64,000 nucleotides of DNA. Source: Lunularia cruciata. Its lineage: Eukaryota > Streptophyta > Marchantiopsida > Lunulariales > Lunulariaceae. Where the stretch lies: assembly GCA_948567375.1 (NCBI GenBank), contig OX419757.1, positions 65,782,001-65,846,000 on the forward strand, in the 5' to 3' direction. A program made the translations under genes and the position numbers. Below the pieces are notes generated by a model. That model searched no databases. It worked only from the letters and a program-made list of their open reading frames with translations, and was not told the DNA's origin. Shown one piece after another: positions 49,202 through 59,345 of this stretch. Each line of letters begins with the position of its first letter. Within the stretch, counting starts at the first letter, position 1.

Positions 49202-50100
49202 ATGACGGCAATACCGGATGTTATCCTTGCAATGCAACAACAAATTGAGCATCTTACTCAATTGTTGGATGAACGAGACCAACAACGACGAGAACAAATA
49301 GATAGAGCGCTAGTTCGAGATGGAGAAGATTGCATTCAATTTCTGAAACCCAAGGTGTTTGAAGGCAAGAATCTTCCAGGCACAATGGAGAATTTTGTGT
49401 TTGACTACAAACGTTACTTTGAAGCCACCAACCTTCAAGATGAGCGGAAACAAATTCTCTTGGCTTCTAGCCAATTGGATGGCGTGGCAAAAATTTGGTG
49501 GCAATTTCGAGTAGAAAGAGCTGAACAACAAATTGTTACACCGATTTTGACATGGGTAGAATTCAAGGATGTAATACTTGGTTGATTTCAAACTATAAAT
49601 GCCACCCGAGCCGCACGAGATAAATTGGCAGAGTTGAGCCAGATTGGTTTAGTGAGAAGCTATATCACACAATTTCAAAACATCATCATGCAAATTCTAG
49701 ATATCCAAGAAGGTGAAATTCTGGATCGATTTGTGCCAAGTCGAACCAAATTGGAGGTGACCATGCGAGAGCCACAGAACATAGAAGAAGCTATGCAATT
49801 GGCTGAGCATTTTGATTCCTTGGTTACGACAACTTGGTCTTGACCTCGACCTACACAAAGCCTACCAGTACCACGAGTGGAAGAACCGGTACCAATGGAG
49901 ATTGATGCTATCCAACAAATACCACTTGGCACAACAAATAGAGAAAGATTACAAGAAAATGGAGGTTGCTTTTATTATCACCAAGTTGGACATTGCATTG
50001 CTTAATGTACACTTAGGAATGGGCGACCTTGACAAGTTGCCTAGATGGAGTTTGTGGAACAGAATGATTAGGGAAACAAAGAATCCCAATAGGAGATTTT
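49202..50100 (+). pseudogene. Family A gag
   Basis: ATG at 49202 begins a Ty3/gypsy gag: a coiled N-terminus (AMQQQIEHLTQLLDERDQQR), then the capsid core with FEGKNLPGTMENFVFDY, ILLASSQLDGVAKIWW and KLAELSQIGLVRSYITQF. A CCHC zinc knuckle follows near 49965 but is damaged (second Cys replaced by Tyr, a stop before the last Cys). Stops lie at 49583, 49841 and downstream. Except for one frame change before pol (about 50,050-50,110) there are no indels, so decay is almost purely by substitution. Confidence 0.85.
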
Positions 50101-53100
50101 GAGCCGCTTATTGGGAGCTTGATTAGTTCCAATGGGATTGAAGGCTCGACCTATGCAAGTTTGCTTCACTTGCAAGGTATGATATCTAATCAGGGTTGTA
50201 GGATTTTGGTTGATTTTGGAAGTTCAGAGAATTGCATGTCTATACAAGTAGCAAAGAAATTGGGTATTCCTATCAAGCCAGTGTTTGGAAGTAGGTTGAT
50301 GATGGCGGATGGTAGAAAGGGTTCTGCATTCCGCACCTCACATCCTATTACCTTCAAGATTGGGAATGAGTATTTGGAGTGTATGAGGTTTGTTGTGGCA
50401 CCTCTACACTATGATATCATTCTGGGTCTACCTTGGCTTGAACGTCATAAGGTTCAATTTGATTGGACCCGACAACGAATTCAAGTACAACACCAAGGTA
50501 GAAATTTCCGATTAGGTTGTCTGGCACCTTTGAGTAAGACACTTGAGAATAGTCAGTCCCAAGATGGGAAGTTTGTAGAGAAGGTAGCCATAGAGCAAAT
50601 CTGGAAGGGAGATGAGTCCCAAAATGGGAAGTTTTCCAAGAAGGCAACCATGGAGCAAGCTTGGAAGAGAGGTGGGTCCCTGGAAGGGAAGTTTGTTAAT
50701 GAAGCGGCCATAGAGCAAGCTTTGGAGGAAGATAAGTCTATATTCGCGATGTGGATCAAGTCGATTGCACAAGAACAATCTAAGGAGGGCCAAGAGCCTC
50801 ATCAAGCAATGGTTGATTGGATAGTTCAAGAGTTTGCAAATGTGTTTCCGGATGATCTGCCAAAGGGATTACCCTTTGATCGAGGTATGCCCTTAAAGAT
50901 CGAGTTATTGCCAAGAAGTACTCTAGTGAGTAGACCAATCTATCGACTCTCACCAAAGGAGTTAAAGGAATTGCAAACAACACTTATAGAGTTGTTGGAG
51001 AAGGATTTCATACAACATAGTACCTCTCCTTAGGGAGCACTGGTACTATTTGTTCCAAAGAAGGATGGAGGACTTTGATTCTATATTGATTACCATGGAC
51101 TCAATAAACAAACCGTGAAGAATGCATATCCCTTGCCTCGGATCAATGACATGCTTGATCAACTAAGTGGAGCACGCTACTTTTCCAAGCTGGATCTTCG
51201 TAGCGGTTATTGGCAAATTCCTATTGAAGGAGAGGACATGCAAAAGACTACTTTTTGCACAAGGTATGGACATTTTGAGTGGAGAGTTCTACCTTTCGGA
51301 CTCACTAATGCTCCAACAGTCTTCATGGATCAGATGCATCAAGTGTTGGAGGGACTATTGGATCGGTCCGTGGTGGTGTTCTTAGATGATATCTTAATCT
51401 ATAATAGGACAGAGGCAAAACACGTGAATCATGTGCAAGAAGTCTTAAGACGACTACGATAGTGGAAATTTTACTACAAGAAGTCAAAGTGTGCTTTTTG
51501 GCAAAAGGAGGTTACCTTCTTGGGTCATAAGATCTCATCAAAGGAGATCAAGATGGAAGAAGAGAAGATCAAGGCCATTATTGATTGGCCTACTCCAAAG
51601 GATGCTACAGAAGTATGAGCATTCAATGGATTGGCCAGTTTTTACGGACGGTTCATCCACTATTATGCTCACATGGCTGCACCATTGACTGACCTCTTGG
51701 GAAAGAACTCGAGCTTCTAGTGGACCACCAAGCATGAAGAAGCATTCCAGAAGTTAAAGCATATGGTGTCTTCAAGACCTATTCTTCAACCATATGATCC
51801 TCAACTACCTTGTGTGATTGATTTTGATGCTTCTAACTTTGCAATTGGAGCTGTGTTGCAACAAGAATTTCTAGATGGACTACATCCTATTACCTTTGTG
51901 TCTCGCCAACTAAATACAGCTGAAAGAAATTACTTTGCTTGAGATCAGGAACAACTTGCAATGATTTATGCCACCAAGGTATGGAGGTATTATCTCTTGG
52001 GGAAACAAGTGATCATGCAAACTGATCACAAGCTATTGTTGCAGACCTTACACTTGGAACACATGAAGAGTCGACATCATTGATGGGAAGAGCAACTCCA
52101 ATTGTTTGACATCAAACTTGAGTACAAACCAGGTCGGTTCCATGTCATCCCTGATGCTCTATCACGATGACCTGATTTGAAGGATCTTCTTCTCATCACG
52201 GCGGCAATTACAACAGTGTCCATTGATCCTAAGGTCCATAATGAGTTTCAATCAGCTCTACAACAAGATCCCTTCTTCCAAATGGTACATGGTAGTCTGA
52301 CAGCATGCGACAAGGAGTACAACACCTTCTCCTTCAAGGAAAGCCTTTTATTCCATGCAGGCCAGATCTATGTTCCAGCCAGAGGTGATCTTTGACTTGT
52401 GTGCCTTCAAGAAGCCCATGATTTACCAATAGCTGGTCATATGGGAGTGGACAAGACCTTGGACACCCTCCAATGCCAATGGTGGTGGCCCAACATGACA
52501 CGAGATGTTCGAGACTTTGTCCAATCATGTGAGAGTTGCCAACGGAACAAGACCAGCAACCAGAAGCCGAGTGGACTCCTTCAACCACTTGCCATTCCAT
52601 CCGCTCACTGGAAGCATATGAGCTTGGATCTCATTACAGCCTTGCCAAAGACAAAACAAGGACACACCGCAATCGTGGTGTTTGTGGATAAGCTTAATAA
52701 GCAAATCCACTTGGCACCAACCTATGATACCGTGGATGCTCCAACCTTAGCGCAAATCTACTTTGACAATGTCTTCAAGCATCATGGGATGCCACGTGTA
52801 CTCATCTCCGACCGTGATCCTTGATTTATCGGGAAGTTTTGGCAAGCACTCTTCCAGATACTCAGCACCAAGCTTGCTTTGTCCATGGCCTATCATCCTC
52901 AAACTGATGGACAAACCAAACGTGCAAATCATACATTGGAGGATATGTTGCGGGCCTTTGTCAATGTCCACCATACCAACTGGGATGAATGTCTTGCAGC
53001 TGCAGAATTTGCCTACAACAATTCCAAACAAGCAAGCACCAGATTTTCTCCCTTCTTTCTCAATTTTGGCCAAGATCCGCTTGTTCCAGATTCTCTTCTT

Positions 53101-53711
53101 GCTCCCCCTCCCTCTTAGGTTCCTCATACTTCCACATTCTTGACCACTATATCCCAATCTCTCCAACAAGCCAAGTCTCACCTCCTTGTTGCTCAGAATC
53201 GCCAAAAACAATACGCGGACCACCATCGTTGTGATCTCACCTTTGAAGTTGGCGATAAAGTCATGATATCCTCTAGTAACCTCCTTGTCCTACTTGATAC
53301 CTAAGTTTGTAAACTTGCTCCTAATTGGATAGGACCCTTTGATATCACCCACATTGTCTCTCCTGTTGCTTATCAACTTGCCTTGCCTTGTCACATGCAT
53401 ATCCATCCTATCTTTCATGTTTCCGAGTTGAAACCCTTTGTTCCTAACCCCTCTTCCTTTTCCTCTTGAGTCCAACCTCCCCCTCTGCCTGTCCTTATCA
53501 ATGATCATGAGGAGTACAAAGTTGATCGTATCCTTGCGCGTCGTCATATTCAACGAGGCCGTCGCCAACATACGGAGTACAAGGTCCTTTGGAAAGGGTA
53601 TCCCCTTCATGATGCCACATGGGAACCTCTTTCCCACCTCCAAAATGCACATATGGCCATCAAGGAATTCAAAGCTTCATTGGCGACGAGGACGTCACCA
53701 ACTAGCAGCGG
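50101..53711 (+). pseudogene. Family A pol: protease, RT, RNase H, integrase, chromodomain
   Basis: One continuous frame with at least twelve in-frame stops and no indels. Protease ~50190-50450 (ILVDFGSSEN, where the active-site Ser is Phe; IILGLPWLERH). RT ~50890-51500 ([29 protein letters not shown] with FLDD). RNase H ~51740-52170 (DFDASNFAIGAVLQQ, TDHKLLLQTL). Integrase zinc finger ~52430-52560 (H...H, SCESCQRNK), core (SLDLITALPK, LISDRDP, GQTKRANHTLE). Chromodomain ~53500-53650 (EYKVDRILARR, YKVLWKGYPLHDATWEPLSH), which makes it a chromovirus. Many stops are TGA where relatives have arginine (CGA), as expected from deamination of methylated CpG. Confidence 0.93.
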
Positions 53712-53718
53712 GGGAATA
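53704..53718 (+). other. Polypurine tract of the nested chromovirus
   Basis: AGCAGCGGGGGAATA directly before the 3' LTR; it primes plus-strand synthesis in live relatives. Confidence 0.75.
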
Positions 53719-54141
53719 TGTAACAATGTAGAGTTTAGCAACAAAGTTAGTCAGGCTTACGAAGTAGAGAATAAGACAAAATAGCCTAGAATATTCTAGA
53801 AGCATCTAAGAAGCTTCTTGGGAAGCTTCCTAACTAGTTAACTTGCGCCCTAAGTAGGTAACTTCTTGAAGGAATCTTCTAGAAGCTTCTAACTAGCTTA
53901 ACTTGCACACCAAATAGGCGGCTTCTAGAAGGAAGCTTCTTGAGAAGCTTCCTGGTTAACTTGGCTTGCACTCCAAGAAAGCGGCTCAAGGAAGCTTCTT
54001 GAGAAGCTTCAAGGGTCTTATATGCTACCTATAAATACCAAAGCCAAAGCTCATGCTAGGCATTCGGAGTTTTCCCTCATTCAAGTGTCCCAATGTGAGT
54101 TTCCATTTTCCTATTTCTCTCCTCGGTTTTGGTCTTTTACA
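53719..54141 (+). repeat. 3' LTR (423 bp) of the nested family A chromovirus
   Basis: TGTAACAATGTAGAG... to ...GGTCTTTTACA. Same length as the 5' LTR, so there have been no indels since insertion. It is flanked by AAACC (54142-54146) against AAACT (48502-48506) on the other side: a 5-bp target duplication with one substitution. Confidence 0.92.
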
Positions 54142-54440
54142 AAACCGAAGCTCATGCTAGGCATTTGGAGTTTACCCACATTCAAGTATTCCAATGTGAT
54201 CTCTCATTCTCCTATTTCTCTCGTTGGTCTTGGACTTTTACATTGGTATCAGAGAAAGAATGGGATGGATGGAATTTGTGGACCACCAAATCTATCTTCA
54301 CCAAACCATTGGGATTTTTATGTCCAAGTACTACCCAAGCATCATTTCACACAATTCATCACCTCACGCTTTGGGTAGGATTTTTTGCATGTGATCACCT
54401 TGTTTGAGGAACCCTTGATGCTTCCAATTGTAACTTATGG
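54142..54440 (+). repeat. Older family A element: LTR right part, primer binding site and leader
   Basis: 54142-54242 is the rest of the LTR split at 48506. TGGTATCAGAG at 54245-54255 is its primer binding site, followed by the same leader as the nested element (GACCACCAAATC, then ATTTCACACAATTCATCACC). Family A similarity ends near 54440, so the old element is truncated before gag. Confidence 0.85.
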
Positions 54441-55139
54441 AGAATGGTAGACTATAACACCCATTTGTGCATGTTAGTAGTATTGTGATATTTAGCTTGG
54501 TATTACAAATACTTGAGAAATATTATTTATATAGAGATAGAGGATAGTTCTACATTAGTCATGATTAGCTAAAGTTAGTCATAGCTAAGATAGTGGGGAC
54601 CTTACTTTAGAGGAAGTGGAAAAGATGAGCACCACTATTTTGGATTCTAGTGTGTTGACTTGGTATTATTCATAAGTGTTTGGCTTTGAGAAAGAGTTGA
54701 GAACTCTTGGGACCGCAAGTCTTTTTGTTTTGGATTCTTCTATAATCCAAGGATAGCCCATGTGAAAGAATCCTTGACTTAGTGGTTGGGTCAAGATAAG
54801 ATCACATGCTTAGTGGAATATATCCATATGGATGGATATTCCTTTATACTTTTTAACTTTACTTGACTTTTAGCCTAGTAACTTGAGTTAATGTGGTAAT
54901 AATAACTTTAATACGTAACTATTTCACAAGTATATTAGCTCTAATTTGGTTCATGACTTCAAGCCACTCACAAATCATTCTAGAGCTTCAACTTCTAGTA
55001 CATCTAGAATTTACATAATGGTATTCTGGAATTACATGATGTAACTTCTTATAGAGCCAATCAACTTCAACTTTGCCAACCTATCTTGTGCATCTCATGT
55101 GGCATTTATAACTTTAAATTGACCAATTATTGCACTCTT
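54441..55139. other. Unassigned spacer between two truncated family A copies
   Basis: AT-rich. No coding frame and no similarity to family A was recognised. It holds a short palindrome near 54820 (ATATCCATATGGATGGATAT). Confidence 0.4.
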
Positions 55140-55752
55140 GAATTTTGCCCATGTCAAGATTGGTGCAAAAATTTGCCATTTAGCTTGCTCCACTTGAAAT
55201 CACCACCATAGTTTTACTACTCCATCCAATTGGTTGGAAGCCAAGAGAATTTGTTTCCATTCATCTTGAAGATTTGTAGCAAAAATAAAATTCTCCATTG
55301 CACCCGGGAGATTCTTGCCTTCAAGAATGTTGGGTTTTGAAAATTAGATTTGGTCTTCTCTTTCTCAAACTTGTACTCTCTCTACGTGCTCTTGTTGTTG
55401 ATGATCTTGTTCATCCAACAATCAAGTAAGATGCTCAATTTGTTGTTGCATAGCAATGATAACCTTGAGCATTGTTGCCATGGTTACTACTCTATCACAC
55501 CACCTGCAATCTATCTAATTTATTAACATATAGATGCAACACATCCATTGTTCTTTATAAGTTACAACAAGAAGTACCAAGGGTTCCTCGGACAAGGTGA
55601 ATGTATTCAAAAAATCCTACCCAATGCGTGAGGTAATGAACTATGTGAAATGATGCTTGGGTGGTATTTGGACATGAAAATCCTAATCATATGGTGGAAA
55701 TGGATTTGGTGGTCCATAAATTCCCTCCATCCCATTCATGCTCAGATACCAA
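55140..55752 (-). pseudogene. Truncated family A element, gag 5' part and leader
   Basis: On the minus strand, 55487-55140 reads as the family A gag start (AMQQQIEHLT, KNLPGAMENF, ATNLQDEWKQILLASNQLDG, PILTWAKF) with several stops and a ~20-bp deletion relative to the 49.2-kb copy. The leader lies at ~55488-55740, and the primer binding site complement CTCAGATACCAA at 55741-55752 abuts the LTR. Confidence 0.8.
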
Positions 55753-56160
55753 TGTAAAAGATCAAGGAGAGAAGTAGAAGAATGAAATATCACATTGGGA
55801 CACTTGAGTGTGGGAAATTCCAAATGCTTAGCATGAGCTTTGGCTTTGGTTTTTATAGGGAGCATGCAAGGCTCTTGAAAAGCTTCTCAAGAAGCTTCCT
55901 TGAGCCGCTTTGTTGGAGTGCAGGCCAAGTTAACCGGAAAGCTTCTCAAGAAATTTTCTTCTTGCAGTTGCCTACTTGGCATGCAGGCTAAACTAGTTGG
56001 AATCTTCTAGAAGCTTCTTTCTAGAAGCTATCTACTTGGAGTGCAAGCTAAGCTAGCAAGGAAGCTTCCTAGATACTTCTAGAATATTCTAGGCTAATTT
56101 AGCCTATTTGCTACTTTGTTAGCCCTAACTAACTTCATTTCTAAACTCCATATTGTTATT
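55753..56160 (-). repeat. Family A LTR, minus strand
   Basis: Reverse-oriented LTR: plus-strand TGTAAAAGATCAAGGAGAGA at its U5 end to AAACTCCATATTGTTA at its U3 end. It keeps the AAGCTTCT-rich array. It is the 5' LTR of the truncated minus-strand copy. Confidence 0.85.
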
Positions 56161-56594
56161 TAGAATACTTTGCTAGAGAATATGAAGAAGGATCAAGAAG
56201 CAAACATCCAAACACTATAAGAAGAAATGAGTGCACTTTGGATTGTTAGCAATTTTAAAAAGAAGTAGCTTGAAGCAAACTTAAGACAAGAGTGCAAATA
56301 ATCCAACTTATAATGTAGATATAAGGAAGTGCAATCTTGGTAGATTTTTACATTCCTCTATTTTTAGGTCTTCTTCAATTTTAGTAGGAGGTACTATTTA
56401 AAGCTTCAATCCTTATAAATGATTCATTTAGTCAATGCAAGTTGAGTCAAATGAAAGAGCACAATATGCTTCCTTGCTTTGGTGAATCTTGAGTATTGGT
56501 CGTCTATCTTTGTGGAGTAGAGGTGAGGAAACTTTGTAGTAAGAACCAAAATGTTTGAATGTATGTGATCACTAGTACTTACAAATAGGGTGTG
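56161..56594. other. Unassigned spacer
   Basis: No gene or repeat recognised between the family A and family B LTRs. Confidence 0.4.
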
Positions 56595-57185
56595 TGTAAT
56601 GTTCCAAGGATAGCAAAGAAACACAGAAGAGAAAACACAAGTTTCACACTCAAACTCCGGTGCCCCAAGGAAGTACCTTCTCTTTATTATATAGCCAAAG
56701 AGTATCTCCTCCAATGATGTTCCACCATAGGATTAGGTACATGGATAGGTGACCTGTCACCAAGCTCCACCCTTAAATTACTTGCTTGGATAGGTGACAT
56801 GTCGATCCTCGTTCCATCTGGTTGGTCAAATAGGCTTTGACCAGAGGGAATATTTTAGGGAATCTTCCTACAAGAATCTCAGAATCATGTGGGTGAGGTA
56901 CCATTGAAAAGCTCTTAGTGAGACAAACAAGGGGAGGGAAGGCCAACCTTTCCTCCATTGGGGTGGGGGAGAATCTGCACATTTATGAGGCCTAATTCAT
57001 CCGTTTAGGCCTCTGAGATTGCCTTTGAAGTTTTCAAGTCTATTTTGGTTTTTTCCCTATTAGTAGAAGTACTCTTTTGGTGACACCTCTACCTTATCTA
57101 ATTTTTCCATTAAGTGTACCATCCTTCCAGATGTCACCAACCCAATTTTCATCTCTAGATCATGTATCTAGCTATTGGTATTACA
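56595..57185 (-). repeat. Family B LTR, 3' copy (591 bp)
   Basis: Plus-strand ends TGTAATGTTCCAAGG and GCTATTGGTATTACA, so TG/CA in either reading. It matches 57790-58373 throughout (shared text: TTCTCTTTATTATATAG, GGATAGGTGAC, GCCTAATTCATCCGTTTAGG). It lies just after a minus-strand integrase end, so it is the 3' LTR. Confidence 0.85.
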
Positions 57186-57789
57186 ACCTCTTTCCTTTTA
57201 AGATGCAACATCCTCGTTGTGAAGTTGTTGCTCAAAAGATTTTACTAACATTGGTGCATGGGTCAAGTTGGTTGCTGGCTCCCATGTTGTCTCATACATT
57301 GGGTAACCTTTCCATTGTATGAGATATTTCACACACGGGTGACAAGTACCATGGATGCGTTTTTGGAGAATACGTTCAACTTTGTATTCCTCTATGCCAT
57401 CAATGAGTGTTGAGCAAGGTCAAATGTCTTGTATGGAGGGATAGTAGCTTGGTCAGGGTGCATATCTGCATAGTAGGGAGACATGGAACGCTGGATGGAT
57501 CTTCATGTGTAGTGGTAGCTTGAGGTGATAGGCCATATCATCGATTTGATGAAGAATGGGAAAAGGCCCAATAAAGTGAGGTTTGAGCTTGCAGGGCCAA
57601 CTAATGTGAGGTTGGTTGTTGATAGCCAAACCAAATCTCCCACCTAGATTTCCATGTGCCTACGATGTGCATTGGCATACTACTTTTGTCAATTTTTGGC
57701 AATCTGCAACCTATTTTTGGCATTCTCCATGCCTTGTTGGATTCTCAAAACAAAAGAGTTGACAACATCAACCTTGGTAGTCATCAGAC
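57186..57789 (-). pseudogene. Family B integrase C-terminus with chromodomain
   Basis: Minus-strand frame with stops: VNSFVLRIQQGMENAKNR, GDLVWLSINNQPHISWPCKL, HPAFHVSLL, then a chromodomain at ~57250-57398 (EYKVERILQKR, VKYLIQWKGYPMYETTWEPA). This is the only interior left between the family B LTRs. Primer binding site, gag, protease, RT and RNase H are all gone. Confidence 0.85.
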
Positions 57790-58373
57790 TGTAATACTCC
57801 GAGGACAAGAGAAGAGAGAAAACACAAATTGCACACTCAAACATTCGATGCCCCAAGGGAGCACCTTCTCTTTATTATATAGACAAAGAGGATCTCCTCC
57901 AAGGAAGCTCCACCATAGGATTATGGACACAGATAGGTGACATGTCAGCAAGCTCCACCCTTGGATTACTTACTTGGATAGGTGACCTGTCTGGTCTAGG
58001 TCCTATCTGGTTGGTCAAACAAGCTTTGACCGGAGGGAATCTTTTAGGGAACCTTCCTGTAGGAATCTCGGAATCACGTGAGTAAGGTACCGTTGGAAAG
58101 CTCTCAACGAGACAAAGCAGGGAGGAGGGAAAGCCACCATGTCCTTTTTTGGGGGGAGGGGGAGATGTGCACATTTTCAAGGCCTAATTCATCCGTTTAG
58201 GCCTCTGAAATTGCCTTCAAAGATTTCAGGCATATTTTGGTCCCTACTCTATTAGTAGAAGTCCCCTTTTGGTGATATCTCTTTTTGATCTGTTTAGTCC
58301 ATCATGTGTAACATCCTTCCAGATGTTACCAAACCAATTCTCACCTTTAAATCATATGTCTAGCTATTGGTTC
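57790..58373 (-). repeat. Family B LTR, 5' copy, cut by the methyltransferase element
   Basis: Starts TGTAATACTCCGAGG on the plus strand and runs to CTAGCTATTGGTTC, where the next element begins with TGTCGTGCG. It lacks only the last few bases found in the other copy, so the methyltransferase element inserted almost at its end. Confidence 0.8.
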
Positions 58374-58480
58374 TGTCGTGCGTATACACATCGCTACACA
58401 ACATACATCGTTGTCAACATCATACACTATAAAAGCAAAACTCACACATAAGTCATACATAGACTCTAAAGTGCCACAAT
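58374..58480. repeat. 107-bp perfect direct repeat, copy 1
   Basis: TGTCGTGCGTATACACATCG ... AAGTGCCACAAT. Identical to 58931-59037. It contains ACTATAAAAGC, a TATA-like motif on the plus strand. Confidence 0.9.
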
Positions 58481-59035
58481 AATCAGATTGCTTAACACTT
58501 TCAACTCAACTCAACTCAAATCAGTACTTGATCTGTCACTCTATAAACTGCCAACAACTGGGCACTGATTACAGTCAAGCCACACCCACTCAAGCATAGA
58601 GAATCCAAGTGACGCTCGCCGGCCTCTGTCCACCATAGCCAGGAACTCGAAGGCTCAACATCAGAGAAGTGAGCTCTCTGGAGCTCACTTCAAAACTATA
58701 CCCCCTGGACTCGAGCTAGCCCTGAAACCCTAACGGTCCCGCTGACGGCACACTCGACGGTGCAAATGGTGCAAAGTGACGGTGGGCCCCACCATGAAGT
58801 CAGTACCCCGAACACGAAATCTAACCGTCGGAAAGTAGTCCATGAGAAACTGCTAGAATAACTCTACCTACCATCACTGGAACTCTAGTGTCCGAGCATC
58901 TAGATGCGGAACTACAAATGGCGTGACAGCTGTCGTGCGTATACACATCGCTACACAACATACATCGTTGTCAACATCATACACTATAAAAGCAAAACTC
59001 ACACATAAGTCATACATAGACTCTAAAGTGCCACA
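58374..59035 (-). repeat. Candidate 3' LTR (662 bp) of the methyltransferase element
   Basis: On the minus strand it begins TGTGGCACTTTAGAG directly after a polypurine tract and ends ...CGCACGACA. Its two ends are the same 105-bp sequence (58931-59035 and 58374-58478, identical by eye; both continue with AT). A minus-strand TATA-like TTTATAGAG lies near 58540. A perfect 11-bp inverted repeat with a TCTG loop lies at 58666-58691. Alternative: two very short LTRs of 105 bp, or a recombined LTR. The upstream LTR is outside the window. Confidence 0.6.
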
Positions 59036-59037
59036 AT
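58931..59037. repeat. 107-bp perfect direct repeat, copy 2
   Basis: Identical to 58374-58480. It abuts the polypurine tract of the minus-strand element. Confidence 0.9.
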
Positions 59038-59048
59038 CGCCCCCCTAG
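59036..59048 (-). other. Polypurine tract of the methyltransferase element
   Basis: Minus strand CTAGGGGGGCGAT immediately before TGTGGCAC. A G-rich purine run at the 3' LTR edge is the expected plus-strand primer. Confidence 0.75.
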
Positions 59049-59204
59049 CTGGCGGTTAGGTCCCTCTAACTCCAGATAGCCATCTACTCTAAGTATATGG
59101 TATACCCTCTAATGGGCAAAGATCAGGAGGCCGGGTGCTATGGAGCCCCATCGTTAGTCGCCTGTCTACAATCTATACCATATAAAGAATGAACTAGCTA
59201 TAGG

Positions 59205-59345
59205 TCAAGTACATCTAGGACATAACCATTGTCCCTGAGGAACCACCGTGAGGGGAGGAGTCATACATGCCATATGCCATCCTCTCGAACAGCTATCACA
59301 CACTAACATAGTAGCGGCTCCACCAGAAGAGCCACATAACATACA
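59205..59345 (-). pseudogene. C-terminal PHD finger of the integrase polyprotein
   Basis: The last ~45 residues before the stop read CMLCGSSGGAATMLVCDSCS then RGWHMACMTPP and GQWLCPRC. The ligand order Cys-X2-Cys, Cys-X2-Cys, His-X2-Cys, Cys-X2-Cys (C4HC3) is complete, and a tryptophan precedes the last pair, as in canonical PHD fingers. PHD fingers read the histone H3 tail. In chromoviruses this position carries a chromodomain, so a targeting role during integration is a reasonable inference. The domain itself has no break. Confidence 0.88.

Noticed and set aside
58374-59037. A simple TRIM element as the sole explanation of the 107-bp repeats
   Set aside because: No primer binding site follows either copy on either strand, while a polypurine tract of the minus-strand element abuts copy 2, so a role as LTR of that element is favoured. 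The TRIM alternative is kept only as a note.
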